Assembly: GCA_045616665.1 (NCBI GenBank)
Contig: JAZLHE010000087.1
Location: forward strand, 1-47,011
From: RUG11690 sp045616665
GTDB taxonomy: Bacteria > Bacteroidota > Bacteroidia > Bacteroidales > WCHB1-69
DNA: 47,011 nt
Direction of reading: 5' to 3'
A program made the position numbers and the translations under genes. The notes beneath the pieces are model-generated. The model was given only the letters and a program-made list of their open reading frames with translations, was not told the DNA's origin and ran no database searches. Shown here in pieces: positions 15,466 through 23,604 of the stretch (positions are counted from its first letter, which is position 1; each line of letters opens with the position of its first letter).

Positions 15466-16655
15466 TATTTTGAAGTTTCTTCTAATTGTAATTTAACATC
15501 ATTCAGCACATTCATATAATTGATGAATGCTTGATATGGGGAAGGATAAACATCAAAGTTGCGTCGGACAGTATTGTGAGAAAACCACTTGGTACCCATA
15601 AAGTTGAAGTGATCGGCAGCTTGCAGGCGAAGCCAATTTAACTTGGCCGTCGAGTTATGGGATTGTTTGTAAAGTTCCTCCAACTGGAACAATTGTTGGA
15701 AGGCCTCGTTCTGCAGTTCGTTGCCCAACCATTCCGCAGTGTCCTTTTCATCGCCAGAGTAAGAAATGGGCCACGGCGCGTGCATCGTTGAGCAGGGAAC
15801 TTTGAGCTTCGCCACTTCTTTGGGCTTCACCAATTGATATCGTTTTGAATCAATTAATTGTGAAAATAGTGCCTTGAAAAATTCAAAAATTCCGCTTTCG
15901 ACCGTATGGTATTCTCCAATGGTTTCGTAATCAAAATAGAGATTGATAAAAGGAGATTCTTCGGGAATGGCATCGAGTTTGGAGATGAATTTTTCCGCAG
16001 TCATACCCATTCCGTCTGCTTCTTGTTGTTCAAAACGCTGTGAGATGTCATCGCAGAGTTGGTAGCTTCGCAAAAGCAATTTTAAGTCGGTTTGGAATGG
16101 ATTGCAGTAGAGAAAACAAGGACTTTTCCAACCTAAAATATGTCGGGCACCTTCGGTGAGCACGACATCGTAGCCGGCTTCGTGCAGCCATTCGCCAATC
16201 TCGTCAGAATAAATGATTTCGGTGTTGCAAAACGTGGTGGGTCGAACACCGAAGACTTCTTTTAACAATTTTTCCTGAAGATGAACTTGTTCCAAAAAGC
16301 AGCTTTTATTGTACAAGGAAGCTATACTGTGGGTAAAAGTGCTTCCCGTGATTTCCACATTGCCTGTGGCAATGAGTTCTTTGAAACTTTCAATGACATC
16401 GGGACAGTATTCCTGGAATAGTTTAATGGAACTTCCTGATATACTGAAGCTTAGATTTATTTGTTCTCCGTATTTCCTGATCAGTTCGAGAAACATAGCG
16501 TTGGCGGGCAGATAGCATCTTTCGGCCAAACGATTAGCTAAGTAACTGTTCTGATAGTCATCAAAATAATGGTGATTTTGATTGATATCAAAAAAACGGT
16601 ATGTCCTTAAACGAAAGGGTTGACTGATTTGAAAATGGAAACAGATTTTATGCAT
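15465..16655 (-). CDS. glycoside hydrolase family 57 (alpha-amylase-like)
   Basis: A 396-residue cytoplasmic GH57-type protein. It opens with CFHFQISQPFRLRTYRFFD, the typical start of Bacteroidota GH57 enzymes. The likely nucleophile is Glu146 in FCNTEIIYSDEIG, and a later FDYETIGEYH (about residues 246-255) holds the probable acid/base aspartate. No signal peptide is present. In this phylum it is encoded with a glycosyltransferase and a debranching enzyme, and it acts on intracellular alpha-glucan; both hydrolase and branching activities occur in GH57, so the exact reaction is not fixed. It starts 55 bases after the glycosyltransferase stop, and its stop overlaps the start of a C10 protease gene by one base. 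The family is confident; specificity is inferred. Confidence 0.88.
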   Translation of the reverse strand: MHKICFHFQISQPFRLRTYRFFDINQNHHYFDDYQNSYLANRLAERCYLPANAMFLELIRKYGEQINLSFSISGSSIKLFQEYCPDVIESFKELIATGNVEITGSTFTHSIASLYNKSCFLEQVHLQEKLLKEVFGVRPTTFCNTEIIYSDEIGEWLHEAGYDVVLTEGARHILGWKSPCFLYCNPFQTDLKLLLRSYQLCDDISQRFEQQEADGMGMTAEKFISKLDAIPEESPFINLYFDYETIGEYHTVESGIFEFFKALFSQLIDSKRYQLVKPKEVAKLKVPCSTMHAPWPISYSGDEKDTAEWLGNELQNEAFQQLFQLEELYKQSHNSTAKLNWLRLQAADHFNFMGTKWFSHNTVRRNFDVYPSPYQAFINYMNVLNDVKLQLEETSK

Positions 16656-16710
16656 TGTCTTGATATTAATTTCGATGATTATTCATAAAAATATTTAATG
16701 TTAGATGAGC

Positions 16711-17988
16711 TTAAATTAGTGATTGATAGATGTTTTTGAGTTTGCGGGCTACATATTCCCATTTGAGGTTATCTACTTCTTCTTTCCCTTTTTGGACGAA
16801 GAGTTTAGAGAGAGCAGGGTAGTGAAGAAGACCGTAGATGGCATCGGCAGTGGCGTCAATGTCCCAAAAATCGACTTTGATGGCGTGTTGAAGCACTTCG
16901 GCCACGCCGGATTGTTTGGAAATGACGACGGGCACGTTGGCACGCATGGCTTCCAACGGCGAAATGCCGAAAGGTTCCGAAATCGAAGGCATCACATAAA
17001 CGTCGCTCATCCCGAACATTTTGTCAATGTCATCTCCACGTAAAAAACCGGTAAAATGGAAACGGTCGGCGATGTGCAGTTCAGCGACGCGTTCAATGAT
17101 ATGCGGCATCATATCACCGTCACCAGCCAACACGAAGCGAACGTCCGGGTCTTTTTCAAGCACTTTTCGTGCCGTCTCGACAAAATAATCCGGTCCTTTT
17201 TGAAAGGTGACACGGCCTAAGAAAGTGACGATTTTCTCTTTGACGTGCTTTTCCCGCGATACCGTTTTGTCGTTGGGAATAACGGCATTGTGCAAAGTGA
17301 CGACTTTTTCTGCCGGAATGTGGTATTTTTCGATGACGATTTTTCGTGTGAGTTCGCTGACGGCACATACTTTGTCGGCTTCGCTCATACCGTATCTTTC
17401 AAGGCCATATACAATGTCGTTGATGTTGTTTTCGCCAGAACGGTCAAATTCGGTTGCGTGAATGTGAACGACCAAGGGTTTCCCGCTGACTTTCTTGGCA
17501 GCGACTCCGGCTTTGTAGGTGAGCCAGTCGTGGGCGTGAATGATGTCAAATTGTTCGTTTTGGGCAATTTCGGCGGCAATTTGGGCGTAATGTTCCACTT
17601 CCCGCATAAGACTTTCACCATATTTGCCTGAAAATTGATATTTTATTTTTCCGTTTGATGAGGAATGTTCAAAAATGCCGCTTTCAATTTGGTTGACGAC
17701 ATTAAAATAATCGTCTAATCCAACGTAGGGTATCAGTTGAGAGTTGACTTGGATGTAGGATACATCGTGAAAATGGCGAAAATATGTGGAGAATCTCGGG
17801 TCGATTTCCACTTCACTCGCATTGATGATTTTAATCACACTTTGATCTTCGTCTCCCGACGCCTTAGGCATCACGAAGGTGACATCGACATCGTTTTGGG
17901 CCAAACCTTTGGTCAAGCCGTAACAAGCCGTGCCCAAGCCGCCTGCGATGTGCGGGGGAAACTCCCATCCAAACATTAGTACTCTCAT
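16711..17988 (-). CDS. glycogen-synthase-like glycosyltransferase
   Basis: A 425-residue GT-B glycosyltransferase. The N-terminus MFGWEFPPHIAGGLGTACYGL carries the GGLG nucleotide-sugar loop of glycogen/starch synthases. HAHDWLTYKAG (about 149-159) and the C-terminal phosphate-binding and E-x7-E region SEPFGISPLEAM (about 350-361) are also present. Length is shorter than classical GlgA, as expected of the GT4/GT5-like enzyme found in Bacteroidota glycogen clusters. Role: elongation of alpha-1,4-glucan from a nucleotide-glucose donor, inferred from motifs and from its place between the debranching enzyme (24-base gap) and GH57. No transmembrane segment. No glgC or branching gene (GH13) lies in this window. 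Confidence 0.88.
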   Translation of the reverse strand: MRVLMFGWEFPPHIAGGLGTACYGLTKGLAQNDVDVTFVMPKASGDEDQSVIKIINASEVEIDPRFSTYFRHFHDVSYIQVNSQLIPYVGLDDYFNVVNQIESGIFEHSSSNGKIKYQFSGKYGESLMREVEHYAQIAAEIAQNEQFDIIHAHDWLTYKAGVAAKKVSGKPLVVHIHATEFDRSGENNINDIVYGLERYGMSEADKVCAVSELTRKIVIEKYHIPAEKVVTLHNAVIPNDKTVSREKHVKEKIVTFLGRVTFQKGPDYFVETARKVLEKDPDVRFVLAGDGDMMPHIIERVAELHIADRFHFTGFLRGDDIDKMFGMSDVYVMPSISEPFGISPLEAMRANVPVVISKQSGVAEVLQHAIKVDFWDIDATADAIYGLLHYPALSKLFVQKGKEEVDNLKWEYVARKLKNIYQSLI

Positions 17989-18012
17989 CGTTGTTCGTTA
18001 TTGGTTAATATT

Positions 18013-19956
18013 CTATTTCATTCTGTCAACCTGCCATTTCAGGTACAATAAGGCGGCCACGCTCCAAGCTTGCGAAATACATCCGTTGGGTTTGAAAGGT
18101 GGGTCTCCGTCGGTGATTTCACAGATGCTGGAAATTCCGTAATCCTTCATACAACTGTCAAATTTGTAGAAGATGTTTTCGATAAACGGCACGGCAGATT
18201 TGCCATACACCGCGAGCATACCATCGCTGAATGGAGCCAGAAGCCAGGGCCAGCAGGTGCCTTGGTGGTAGGCAGCGTCTCTTTCGGCTTGATTTCCCTG
18301 ATAGTGGCCTTTGTAGTCTGGGTCGTTGGGAGATAACGTGCGGATGCCTTTTTCGGTGAGCAGTTCCTCGCAGGTCTTTTTCAACACCAATTGTCTGATT
18401 TTCTCGCTGATAGGTACGTAGGGCAGTGAGACGGCAATCATCATATTGGGGCGAACTTGGAAATTTTTGTAGTCGCCGTTGACGAAATCGGCCAAATAAC
18501 CTATTTCTTTCGACCAGAATGTTTCTTTGAACGTGGCGGGAAAACTTTTGGACAGGGGTTCCCACGCTTCAATAAACTCTCGGTCTTTTGCAAAATGCGC
18601 CATTTCAATGCTGAATTGTATCGCATTGTACCACAGTCCGTTGATTTCAACCGCACATCCTGTTCTTGGCGTGATGGGCTTGCCGTCAACCACGGCGTCC
18701 ATCCAAGTCAGGGCCACGCCTTCCTTGCCGGCGTAAATCAGTCCGTTTTCCAACATCTTGATGTTGTACATCGAACCATTTCGGTAGGCGTTGAGAATGT
18801 CTTTCATTACCGGACCGTATTCTTTCCAGATTTTCTTCTCGCTATGGGTGTAGGAGGCATACTGTTGTAAGGCGCGGAAAAACCACAAGGGCGCGTCAAC
18901 GGAGTTGTAAGCTGCTTGGTCTCCACTGCCGATATTGGGGAAAAGCCCGTCTTTCATTTCCGAAAGCATATCGTCGATGATAGTCTTGCAAAGTTGGGGC
19001 TTGTTTACTACCGACAAGGTCAGACCCGGTACGGAAATGAACGTGTCGCGGCCCCAACGGCCGAACCAGGGATAACCCGCGATAATCTGGGTTTTCCCGT
19101 TGCGTTCAATGATGAACTGTTCCGCGGCATTTTGGAGACAGTGAAGAAAACTGTTTCGTGAGCGATGGCCATTTAACTCTTCGTTGAAAATTTTTGCAAT
19201 ATCTTGAGGGTCAATGGGTTCTGTGCCAATGGAAAAGTAGAGTTCCTTACTTTTCACCGAAACATTGATGCTTCCCAAGTTGATGAGGTCTTCGTGACCG
19301 TCATAACCTCTATTCAGTTCTTCCTCGTATTCAAAATTGAAATACCAGTTGGGATTGTGTTGATAGTCTATATTTTCTGAAGATTGAAGATAGATGGGTG
19401 TATAATTGTCGTATAAACAATATTTTACGCCATTTTGAACCGTATCGAAGCTGGTGTTGACTTGATCGTTCTTGTGCGTGAGTTGATGAATCTGACGAAA
19501 AGCAAGCAGTGGTTGGAATTGGAAAGATGCGGATTCAAAATCATCTAAAATAGTATATTTGATAATGAGTCTTTCGCTGTGATCGGAAAACAGCAGTTCT
19601 TTGGTGAAGTTAAAGCGCCCCACCCTGAAATAATAGACAGGGATGGTGTCGGCAACAAACTTTTGCAGGTACTTGTTGCCTTTTGGATCATAAACTCCGC
19701 CTCGGTATTGGTGCATGCCGAGATGAAATTCCATATCGTCGATGACGATGCTTTCGTTGAGGGATGATACCAAAACGTGGCGTTCTCCGTCAACCTTTTC
19801 TTGCGGCAAAATAAACAGGCCGTGGTATTTTCGTGTGTTCAGACCGAGTAGTGTGGTAGTGGCAAAAGCTCCGGTGCGACTGCATCGGACAATCTCTTTT
19901 TTCTTTGAGAAAGGAATATTGACCAACTCTGTTTTGTCAAATTCTATATAACTCAT
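18013..19956 (-). CDS. glycogen debranching enzyme (amylo-alpha-1,6-glucosidase)
   Basis: A 647-residue cytoplasmic protein. The N-terminal domain holds the archaeal/bacterial glycogen-debranching signature (CSRTGAFATTTLLGLNTRKYHGLF, about 25-48). The C-terminal (alpha/alpha)6 domain of GH133 includes AGYPWFGRWGRDTFISVPGLTL, YNSVDAPLWFFRALQQY, ALTWMDAVVDGKPITPRTG and YHQGTCWPWLLAPF. It removes alpha-1,6 branches in glycogen. First gene of the operon with a glycosyltransferase, GH57 and the C10 protease. The reading frame is open 14 codons further upstream, but the ATG at 19956 (MSYIEFDKTEL) was chosen because homologues start at this point and a TAnnTTTG box lies in the extension. Confidence 0.93.
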   Translation of the reverse strand: MSYIEFDKTELVNIPFSKKKEIVRCSRTGAFATTTLLGLNTRKYHGLFILPQEKVDGERHVLVSSLNESIVIDDMEFHLGMHQYRGGVYDPKGNKYLQKFVADTIPVYYFRVGRFNFTKELLFSDHSERLIIKYTILDDFESASFQFQPLLAFRQIHQLTHKNDQVNTSFDTVQNGVKYCLYDNYTPIYLQSSENIDYQHNPNWYFNFEYEEELNRGYDGHEDLINLGSINVSVKSKELYFSIGTEPIDPQDIAKIFNEELNGHRSRNSFLHCLQNAAEQFIIERNGKTQIIAGYPWFGRWGRDTFISVPGLTLSVVNKPQLCKTIIDDMLSEMKDGLFPNIGSGDQAAYNSVDAPLWFFRALQQYASYTHSEKKIWKEYGPVMKDILNAYRNGSMYNIKMLENGLIYAGKEGVALTWMDAVVDGKPITPRTGCAVEINGLWYNAIQFSIEMAHFAKDREFIEAWEPLSKSFPATFKETFWSKEIGYLADFVNGDYKNFQVRPNMMIAVSLPYVPISEKIRQLVLKKTCEELLTEKGIRTLSPNDPDYKGHYQGNQAERDAAYHQGTCWPWLLAPFSDGMLAVYGKSAVPFIENIFYKFDSCMKDYGISSICEITDGDPPFKPNGCISQAWSVAALLYLKWQVDRMK

Positions 19957-19974
19957 TTTAGTAATAATTTTTTG

Positions 19975-19982
19975 CAAATGTA
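19975..19982 (-). promoter_or_regulatory. -7 promoter box for the glycogen operon
   Basis: TACATTTG on the minus strand matches TAnnTTTG and is 19 bases before the ATG at 19956. A TTTG at 19996-19999 is present at a short, 13-base, spacing. It supports the shorter start of the debranching enzyme. Confidence 0.45.
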
Positions 19983-20056
19983 CAATTTTTTTTCTCAAAT
20001 AAAAAGAAGAAAAAATTTTATTTTTTTATTTTTTTCATTTTTTACTTGAAAAAAAC

Positions 20057-20117
20057 GGAATTATCCCTTTAGGTTTTGTAAGGAGATTCGGTTCTCCGCT
20101 TTGCGTCGGAGACGGTA
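20057..20117. repeat. dispersed intergenic hairpin repeat, copy A
   Basis: The block begins GGAATTATCCCTTTAGG, continues TTGTAAGGAGATTC and ends in a hairpin TCTCCG (20093-20098) / CGGAGA (20107-20112). The first part matches 29836-29868 with few differences (AATTATCCCTTT and TTGTAARGAGATTC shared). It lies in the gap between rimM and the debranching enzyme gene and could also act as a transcript end for rimM. Confidence 0.7.
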
Positions 20118-20140
20118 TAAAAACTGAATCATTCTGTTTA

Positions 20141-20659
20141 TTAAAGGTACACGTCAATGAGTCCTTCCGGTGCGGAGATGTGTATCTGTTTTTTTTCTCT
20201 GTCGATCTCCTTGAATATTTCGTCAATGGCGGGAATGAGGATTTCCGTGCCGTCGTGGTTAATTTGCATAATGGGGTTGTGGCTGATTTCGATGAAATCT
20301 TGACAAGTGCCGATGTTCCCTTTTTCGCTATCAATAACCTGAAAACCGATTACTTCGTGAAAATAAAAATGATTTCCACTTAATTTCGGCAGTTGTGACA
20401 TTGGCAGGTACAATTCGGCCTTGATGAGTTCTTTGGCTTCCGTTTCATCCACGTCCTGGAATTTAACGATGAAGTTGTTTCCTCCTTTGTATTGGATATT
20501 TTCGATGAGGTAGGGCAGTTTTTCGTCGTCTAAGTCAATGAAGACTGCGTCTAAGTCGGCATATTTCTCAGGCTCGTCCGTGTCGAAAAAGCAGACTACT
20601 TGTCCGTTGATGCCGAAAGGTTTGGTGATAATTCCCAAATAGTAATATTCGTTTGTCAT
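20141..20659 (-). CDS. rimM: ribosome maturation factor RimM
   Basis: A 172-residue protein of normal RimM length, required for 30S subunit maturation and binding of S19/16S rRNA 3' domain in the cytoplasm. The N-terminal RimM domain starts LGIITKPFGINGQV (about 8-21). The C-terminal PRC-barrel part holds FYFHEVIGFQVID and the final LIPAIDEIFKEID...GLIDVYL. It is encoded 69 bases after rpsP, the classical partner; trmD, usually next in many bacteria, is not here. An intrinsic-terminator-like hairpin at 20672-20706 lies between the two, so rimM may be expressed at a lower level than rpsP. Confidence 0.95.
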   Translation of the reverse strand: MTNEYYYLGIITKPFGINGQVVCFFDTDEPEKYADLDAVFIDLDDEKLPYLIENIQYKGGNNFIVKFQDVDETEAKELIKAELYLPMSQLPKLSGNHFYFHEVIGFQVIDSEKGNIGTCQDFIEISHNPIMQINHDGTEILIPAIDEIFKEIDREKKQIHISAPEGLIDVYL

Positions 20660-20671
20660 GGTGTAAAAATT

Positions 20672-20706
20672 AAAAAAATAGACGCAACTTCAATGCTGCG
20701 TCTATT
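20672..20706 (-). terminator. intrinsic terminator between rpsP and rimM
   Basis: TGCGTCTATT at 20697-20706 pairs perfectly with AATAGACGCA at 20677-20686, with a ten-base loop, and on the minus strand is followed by a run of T (20672-20678). It starts 22 bases after the rpsP stop and ends before the rimM start, so it should terminate or attenuate the rpsP transcript ahead of rimM. Confidence 0.8.
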
Positions 20707-20728
20707 CTCTATTTGTTGAAAATCAATA

Positions 20729-21295
20729 TTATTCTGCAGGAGTTTCAGTGGCTTCGGCTGGAGCTTCTGTAGCTTCGGCGTTAGCGGCTTCTTCTTCAGC
20801 TTTTTCAGCGGCAGCGGCAGCTTCTGCTTCAGCAGCGGCGGCTTGCTTGGCAGCAACTTTAGCAGAGATGGCTTCTCTAACTTTAGTTTCAGCTTCTAAG
20901 CGTTTTTTCATTTCGTTGCGAGTCTTGTCGGCTTCTTCGCGTTTTACGTTGCTGATTTTAGACTCTTTTTCTTGTTTCCAAGCATCGAATTTGCGTTGAG
21001 CGTCGTTTTCGGTGAGGGCTCCCTTGGCGATGCCGCCTCTGAGGTGTTTCATCAAATAAACGCCTTCGTGTTTAAGAATCGCACGGGCAGTGTCTGATGG
21101 ATCAGCACCTTTTTCTACCCAATACAATGCTCTGTCAAAATTAACGTTAATTGTTGCAGGATTGGTCAGTGGATTGTATGTGCCGATCTCTTCAATATAG
21201 CGTCCGTCACGTGGTGCACGACCATCTGCAATTACAAGGTGGTAGAAGGGTTGGTTCTTTTTACCACGTCTTTGTAATCTGATTCTTGTTGCCAT
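20729..21295 (-). CDS. rpsP: 30S ribosomal protein S16 with long C-terminal tail
   Basis: A 188-residue S16. The first about 80 residues are the conserved core (RIRLQRRGKKNQPFYHLVIADGRAPRDGRYIEEIGTYNP), an RNA-binding protein of the small subunit. The rest is an extension: a charged helical stretch and then an Ala/Glu-rich low-complexity tail (AAAEAEAAAAAEKAEEEAA and onwards), which is common in Bacteroidota S16 and absent from the about 82-residue E. coli protein. Promoter-like TATTTTTG at 21332-21339. It precedes rimM with an intervening terminator. Confidence 0.97.
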   Translation of the reverse strand: MATRIRLQRRGKKNQPFYHLVIADGRAPRDGRYIEEIGTYNPLTNPATINVNFDRALYWVEKGADPSDTARAILKHEGVYLMKHLRGGIAKGALTENDAQRKFDAWKQEKESKISNVKREEADKTRNEMKKRLEAETKVREAISAKVAAKQAAAAEAEAAAAAEKAEEEAANAEATEAPAEATETPAE

Positions 21296-21331
21296 AATTT
21301 TTAATATTTAAGTGATTAAATTTTGAGTTTG

Positions 21332-21339
21332 CAAAAATA
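21332..21339 (-). promoter_or_regulatory. -7 promoter box for rpsP
   Basis: TATTTTTG on the minus strand, 37 bases before the rpsP ATG at 21295. No clear -33 TTTG is seen. Confidence 0.5.
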
Positions 21340-21412
21340 CTTATTTTTTTGATATGAAAAACAATCTTTTTGATTTTTCTATACACTTTTTTTTATTTGC
21401 CTTTTTCCCTTG

Positions 21413-23332
21413 CTATTCTTGGAGTTCCAACCATTCCATTTCCTTTTCCTCAATGGTGTTTTTGAGGTCGCTGTATTGCTTGTAAAGTTCTCCGGAATTA
21501 ATTTCCGCGGCATAGTCTGCAGGATTGGATATTTTTTCTTCGATAGACGTCATCTGTTGCTGCAGGTCGGCAATTTCGTTTTCTATTTTGGACAGTTTAT
21601 TCTTGAGTTTACGGTTGGCGGCGTCTTGTTCTTTTTTCTTTTCCCAGCTGATTTTGTTGGAACTTTCCGATTTTTCACCATTGGAACTTGTTTGCATTTT
21701 CCGTTCCAAGTCTTTCAGGGAGTCCATCTTTTTCTTTTCCAAGAAGTCGTAAACGTCACCGAGATAAGTTTTTATGCCGTGGTCCTTAAATTCGAACACT
21801 TTGGTGCTCAATCCCTGTAGAAAATCTCGGTCGTGAGAGACTAAAATCATGCTTCCTTCGTACTGCAAAAGTGCGTTTTTGAGCACATCCTTGGACTGCA
21901 TATCCAGGTGGTTGGTGGGTTCGTCGAGAATCAGCAGGTTGAAGGGCGACAATAATAATTTGGCAAGTGCCAGACGAGATTTTTCGCCGCCGGATAGTAC
22001 GCGAACCTTTTTTTCGGTATCTTCGGTGGAAAAAAGAAAACTGCCTAAAATGGTGCGGATTTTAGGTCGGATTTCTCCTACGGCGATGTCGTCGATGGTT
22101 TCAAAGACGGTTTTGTTGGGATTCAGAAGTTGGGCTTGGTTTTGCGCGTAATAGCCGATGACCACCTGGTGACCCAAGGTGATTTGTCCGCATTGAGGAG
22201 CCAACTCTCCAACGATGGCTTTGACCATTGTGGATTTTCCTTCACCGTTGCGGCCTACGAAAGCAACTTTTTCGCCTCTTTCCAGATGAAAGTATATGTC
22301 GTTGAGCACGTTAAGTTGGTCGTATCCCAAATCAAGATGTTCGGTTTCAATGATCACTCTTCCCGAGTGCGGAGCCGGTGGGAATTTGAAGGCAATGGCG
22401 GAGTTGTCTATGCTTTCCACTTCTATTTTCTCCATCTTGTCCAACAACTTGATGCGGCTCTGTACCTGCTTGGCCTTGGTGGCTTTATATCTGAATCTTT
22501 CAATAAATCGTTCGATTTGCGCAATTTCCTTTTGCTGGTTTTCAAATGCGTTTTGCTGAGATTCGATGCGTTCTAATCTTTGCTCGACGTATTGGGAATA
22601 GCTGCATTTGTAATCCTGTAAGCTGCCGAAGGTGATTTCCACGGTGCGAGTGGTGACGTGGTCAAGAAAGGCACGGTCGTGGGAAACCAATATCAGGCAG
22701 CCGGAATAGTTTGCCAAATAGTCTTCTAACCATTGAATGGACTCGATGTCCAAATGGTTGGTAGGTTCGTCCAACAGGATGATTTCCGGTTTTTGTAGCA
22801 GGATTTTTGCTAAGTTGACGCGCATTTGCCATCCGTTGCTGAATTCTGCCAGAGGGCGGGCAAAGTCGCTGTTCTTGAAGCCCAGGCCCAACAGCACTTT
22901 TTCGGCATCGCCTTCCATCGTTGCTCCACCCAAGTGGTGAAAACGGTCGGTGGCATCGGACAATTGTTGGGCTAAACCGATATATTCTTCTGATTCATAG
23001 TCTGTTCTATCTATGAGCAGTTCGTTGATTTCTTTGATTTTCTTCTCCAGCCTTCTGGGTTCGACAAAGCAGGTCATTGTTTCTTCCCAGACACTTTTGT
23101 CGTAATTGCCCAGCATTTCTTGCGGAAGATAACCCGTTTTGTGTCCGGAAGTGATGACAATTGTGCCAGATTCAGGTTCAAGTTCCTTGTGGATGATTTT
23201 GAGCAGGGACGATTTTCCGGCTCCGTTTTTTCCAACTAAACCGATACGGTCCTTGTCGCCCGCGACGAAAGATATGTCTTTGAAAAGGTAGTCGCCAGTG
23301 AAATTGACCGAGAGTTTGTTTATCTGAATCAT
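21413..23332 (-). CDS. ABC-F family ATPase
   Basis: A 639-residue soluble protein with two ABC ATPase domains and no membrane segments, the ABC-F layout (ribosome-associated translation factors and antibiotic-protection proteins). Domain 1: Walker A GKNGAGKSS, signature FSNGWQMR, Walker B ILLDEPTNHLD. Domain 2: GRNGEGKST, LSGGEKSRLALAKLLL, LLILDEPTNHLD. The linker between them is the P-site tRNA interaction motif region (about 240-320, rich in Arg/Lys/Gln). A C-terminal coiled coil (about 540-639) resembles Uup/YdiF rather than EttA. The frame is open 38 codons further, but those codons read through a tRNA gene; ATG 23332 (MIQINKLSVNF) is the natural start. It lies directly downstream of tRNA-Arg on the same strand. 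Confidence 0.93.
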   Translation of the reverse strand: MIQINKLSVNFTGDYLFKDISFVAGDKDRIGLVGKNGAGKSSLLKIIHKELEPESGTIVITSGHKTGYLPQEMLGNYDKSVWEETMTCFVEPRRLEKKIKEINELLIDRTDYESEEYIGLAQQLSDATDRFHHLGGATMEGDAEKVLLGLGFKNSDFARPLAEFSNGWQMRVNLAKILLQKPEIILLDEPTNHLDIESIQWLEDYLANYSGCLILVSHDRAFLDHVTTRTVEITFGSLQDYKCSYSQYVEQRLERIESQQNAFENQQKEIAQIERFIERFRYKATKAKQVQSRIKLLDKMEKIEVESIDNSAIAFKFPPAPHSGRVIIETEHLDLGYDQLNVLNDIYFHLERGEKVAFVGRNGEGKSTMVKAIVGELAPQCGQITLGHQVVIGYYAQNQAQLLNPNKTVFETIDDIAVGEIRPKIRTILGSFLFSTEDTEKKVRVLSGGEKSRLALAKLLLSPFNLLILDEPTNHLDMQSKDVLKNALLQYEGSMILVSHDRDFLQGLSTKVFEFKDHGIKTYLGDVYDFLEKKKMDSLKDLERKMQTSSNGEKSESSNKISWEKKKEQDAANRKLKNKLSKIENEIADLQQQMTSIEEKISNPADYAAEINSGELYKQYSDLKNTIEEKEMEWLELQE

Positions 23333-23360
23333 AGAGAAAGCCCTTTGATATTGTCTTTGA

Positions 23361-23393
23361 AAAAAAAAGCACTTGCAAAAACTCACAAGTGCC
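23361..23393 (-). terminator. terminator downstream of tRNA-Arg
   Basis: GCACTTG (23369-23375) and CAAGTGC (23386-23392) form a seven-base stem followed on the minus strand by eight T. It starts five bases after the CCA end of the tRNA and separates it from the ABC-F gene. Confidence 0.88.
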
Positions 23394-23397
23394 TTGG

Positions 23398-23474
23398 TGG
23401 TGACCCATGCAGGATTCAAACCTGCAACCTTTTGATCCGTAGTCAAATACTCTATTCAGTTGAGCTAATGGGCC
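23398..23474 (-). tRNA. tRNA-Arg (anticodon ACG)
   Basis: The minus strand folds as a complete 77-base tRNA with encoded CCA (complement of 23398-23400). Acceptor GGCCCAT pairs with ATGGGTC (one G-U). D stem GCTC/GAGT. Anticodon stem TTTGA/TCAAA around loop CTACGGA, with anticodon ACG (A34 is normally converted to inosine to read CGN codons). T stem GCAGG/CCTGC with loop TTTGAAT. Discriminator A. Unusual points: the D loop reads AACTGAATA, with A at position 19, and the T loop has T at position 56, so the usual G19-C56 elbow pair would be A19-U56. It is followed by its own terminator and preceded by a TATTTTTG box. Confidence 0.96.
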
Positions 23475-23491
23475 ATTCGAATTTGGATTTG

Positions 23492-23499
23492 CAAAAATA
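23492..23499 (-). promoter_or_regulatory. -7 promoter box for tRNA-Arg
   Basis: TATTTTTG on the minus strand, 18 bases before the 5' end of the tRNA. The same GCAAAAATAC string (plus strand) is found ahead of rpsP, and GCAAAAATACAC ahead of the giant surface protein gene. Confidence 0.55.
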
Positions 23500-23604
23500 C
23501 AAAATTTTTGATTATCTGTCTATCTTTTTTCAGAAAAAGATAAATTTTTTCAACGATATTTATAATATGTTGATTTTTAATATGTTATTTTTGAAAATGT
23601 CCTG

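Noticed and set aside
23333..23446. 38-codon N-terminal extension of the ABC-F protein
   Set aside because: The extension would be translated from the tRNA-Arg gene and its terminator; the ATG at 23332 gives the normal ABC-F start.
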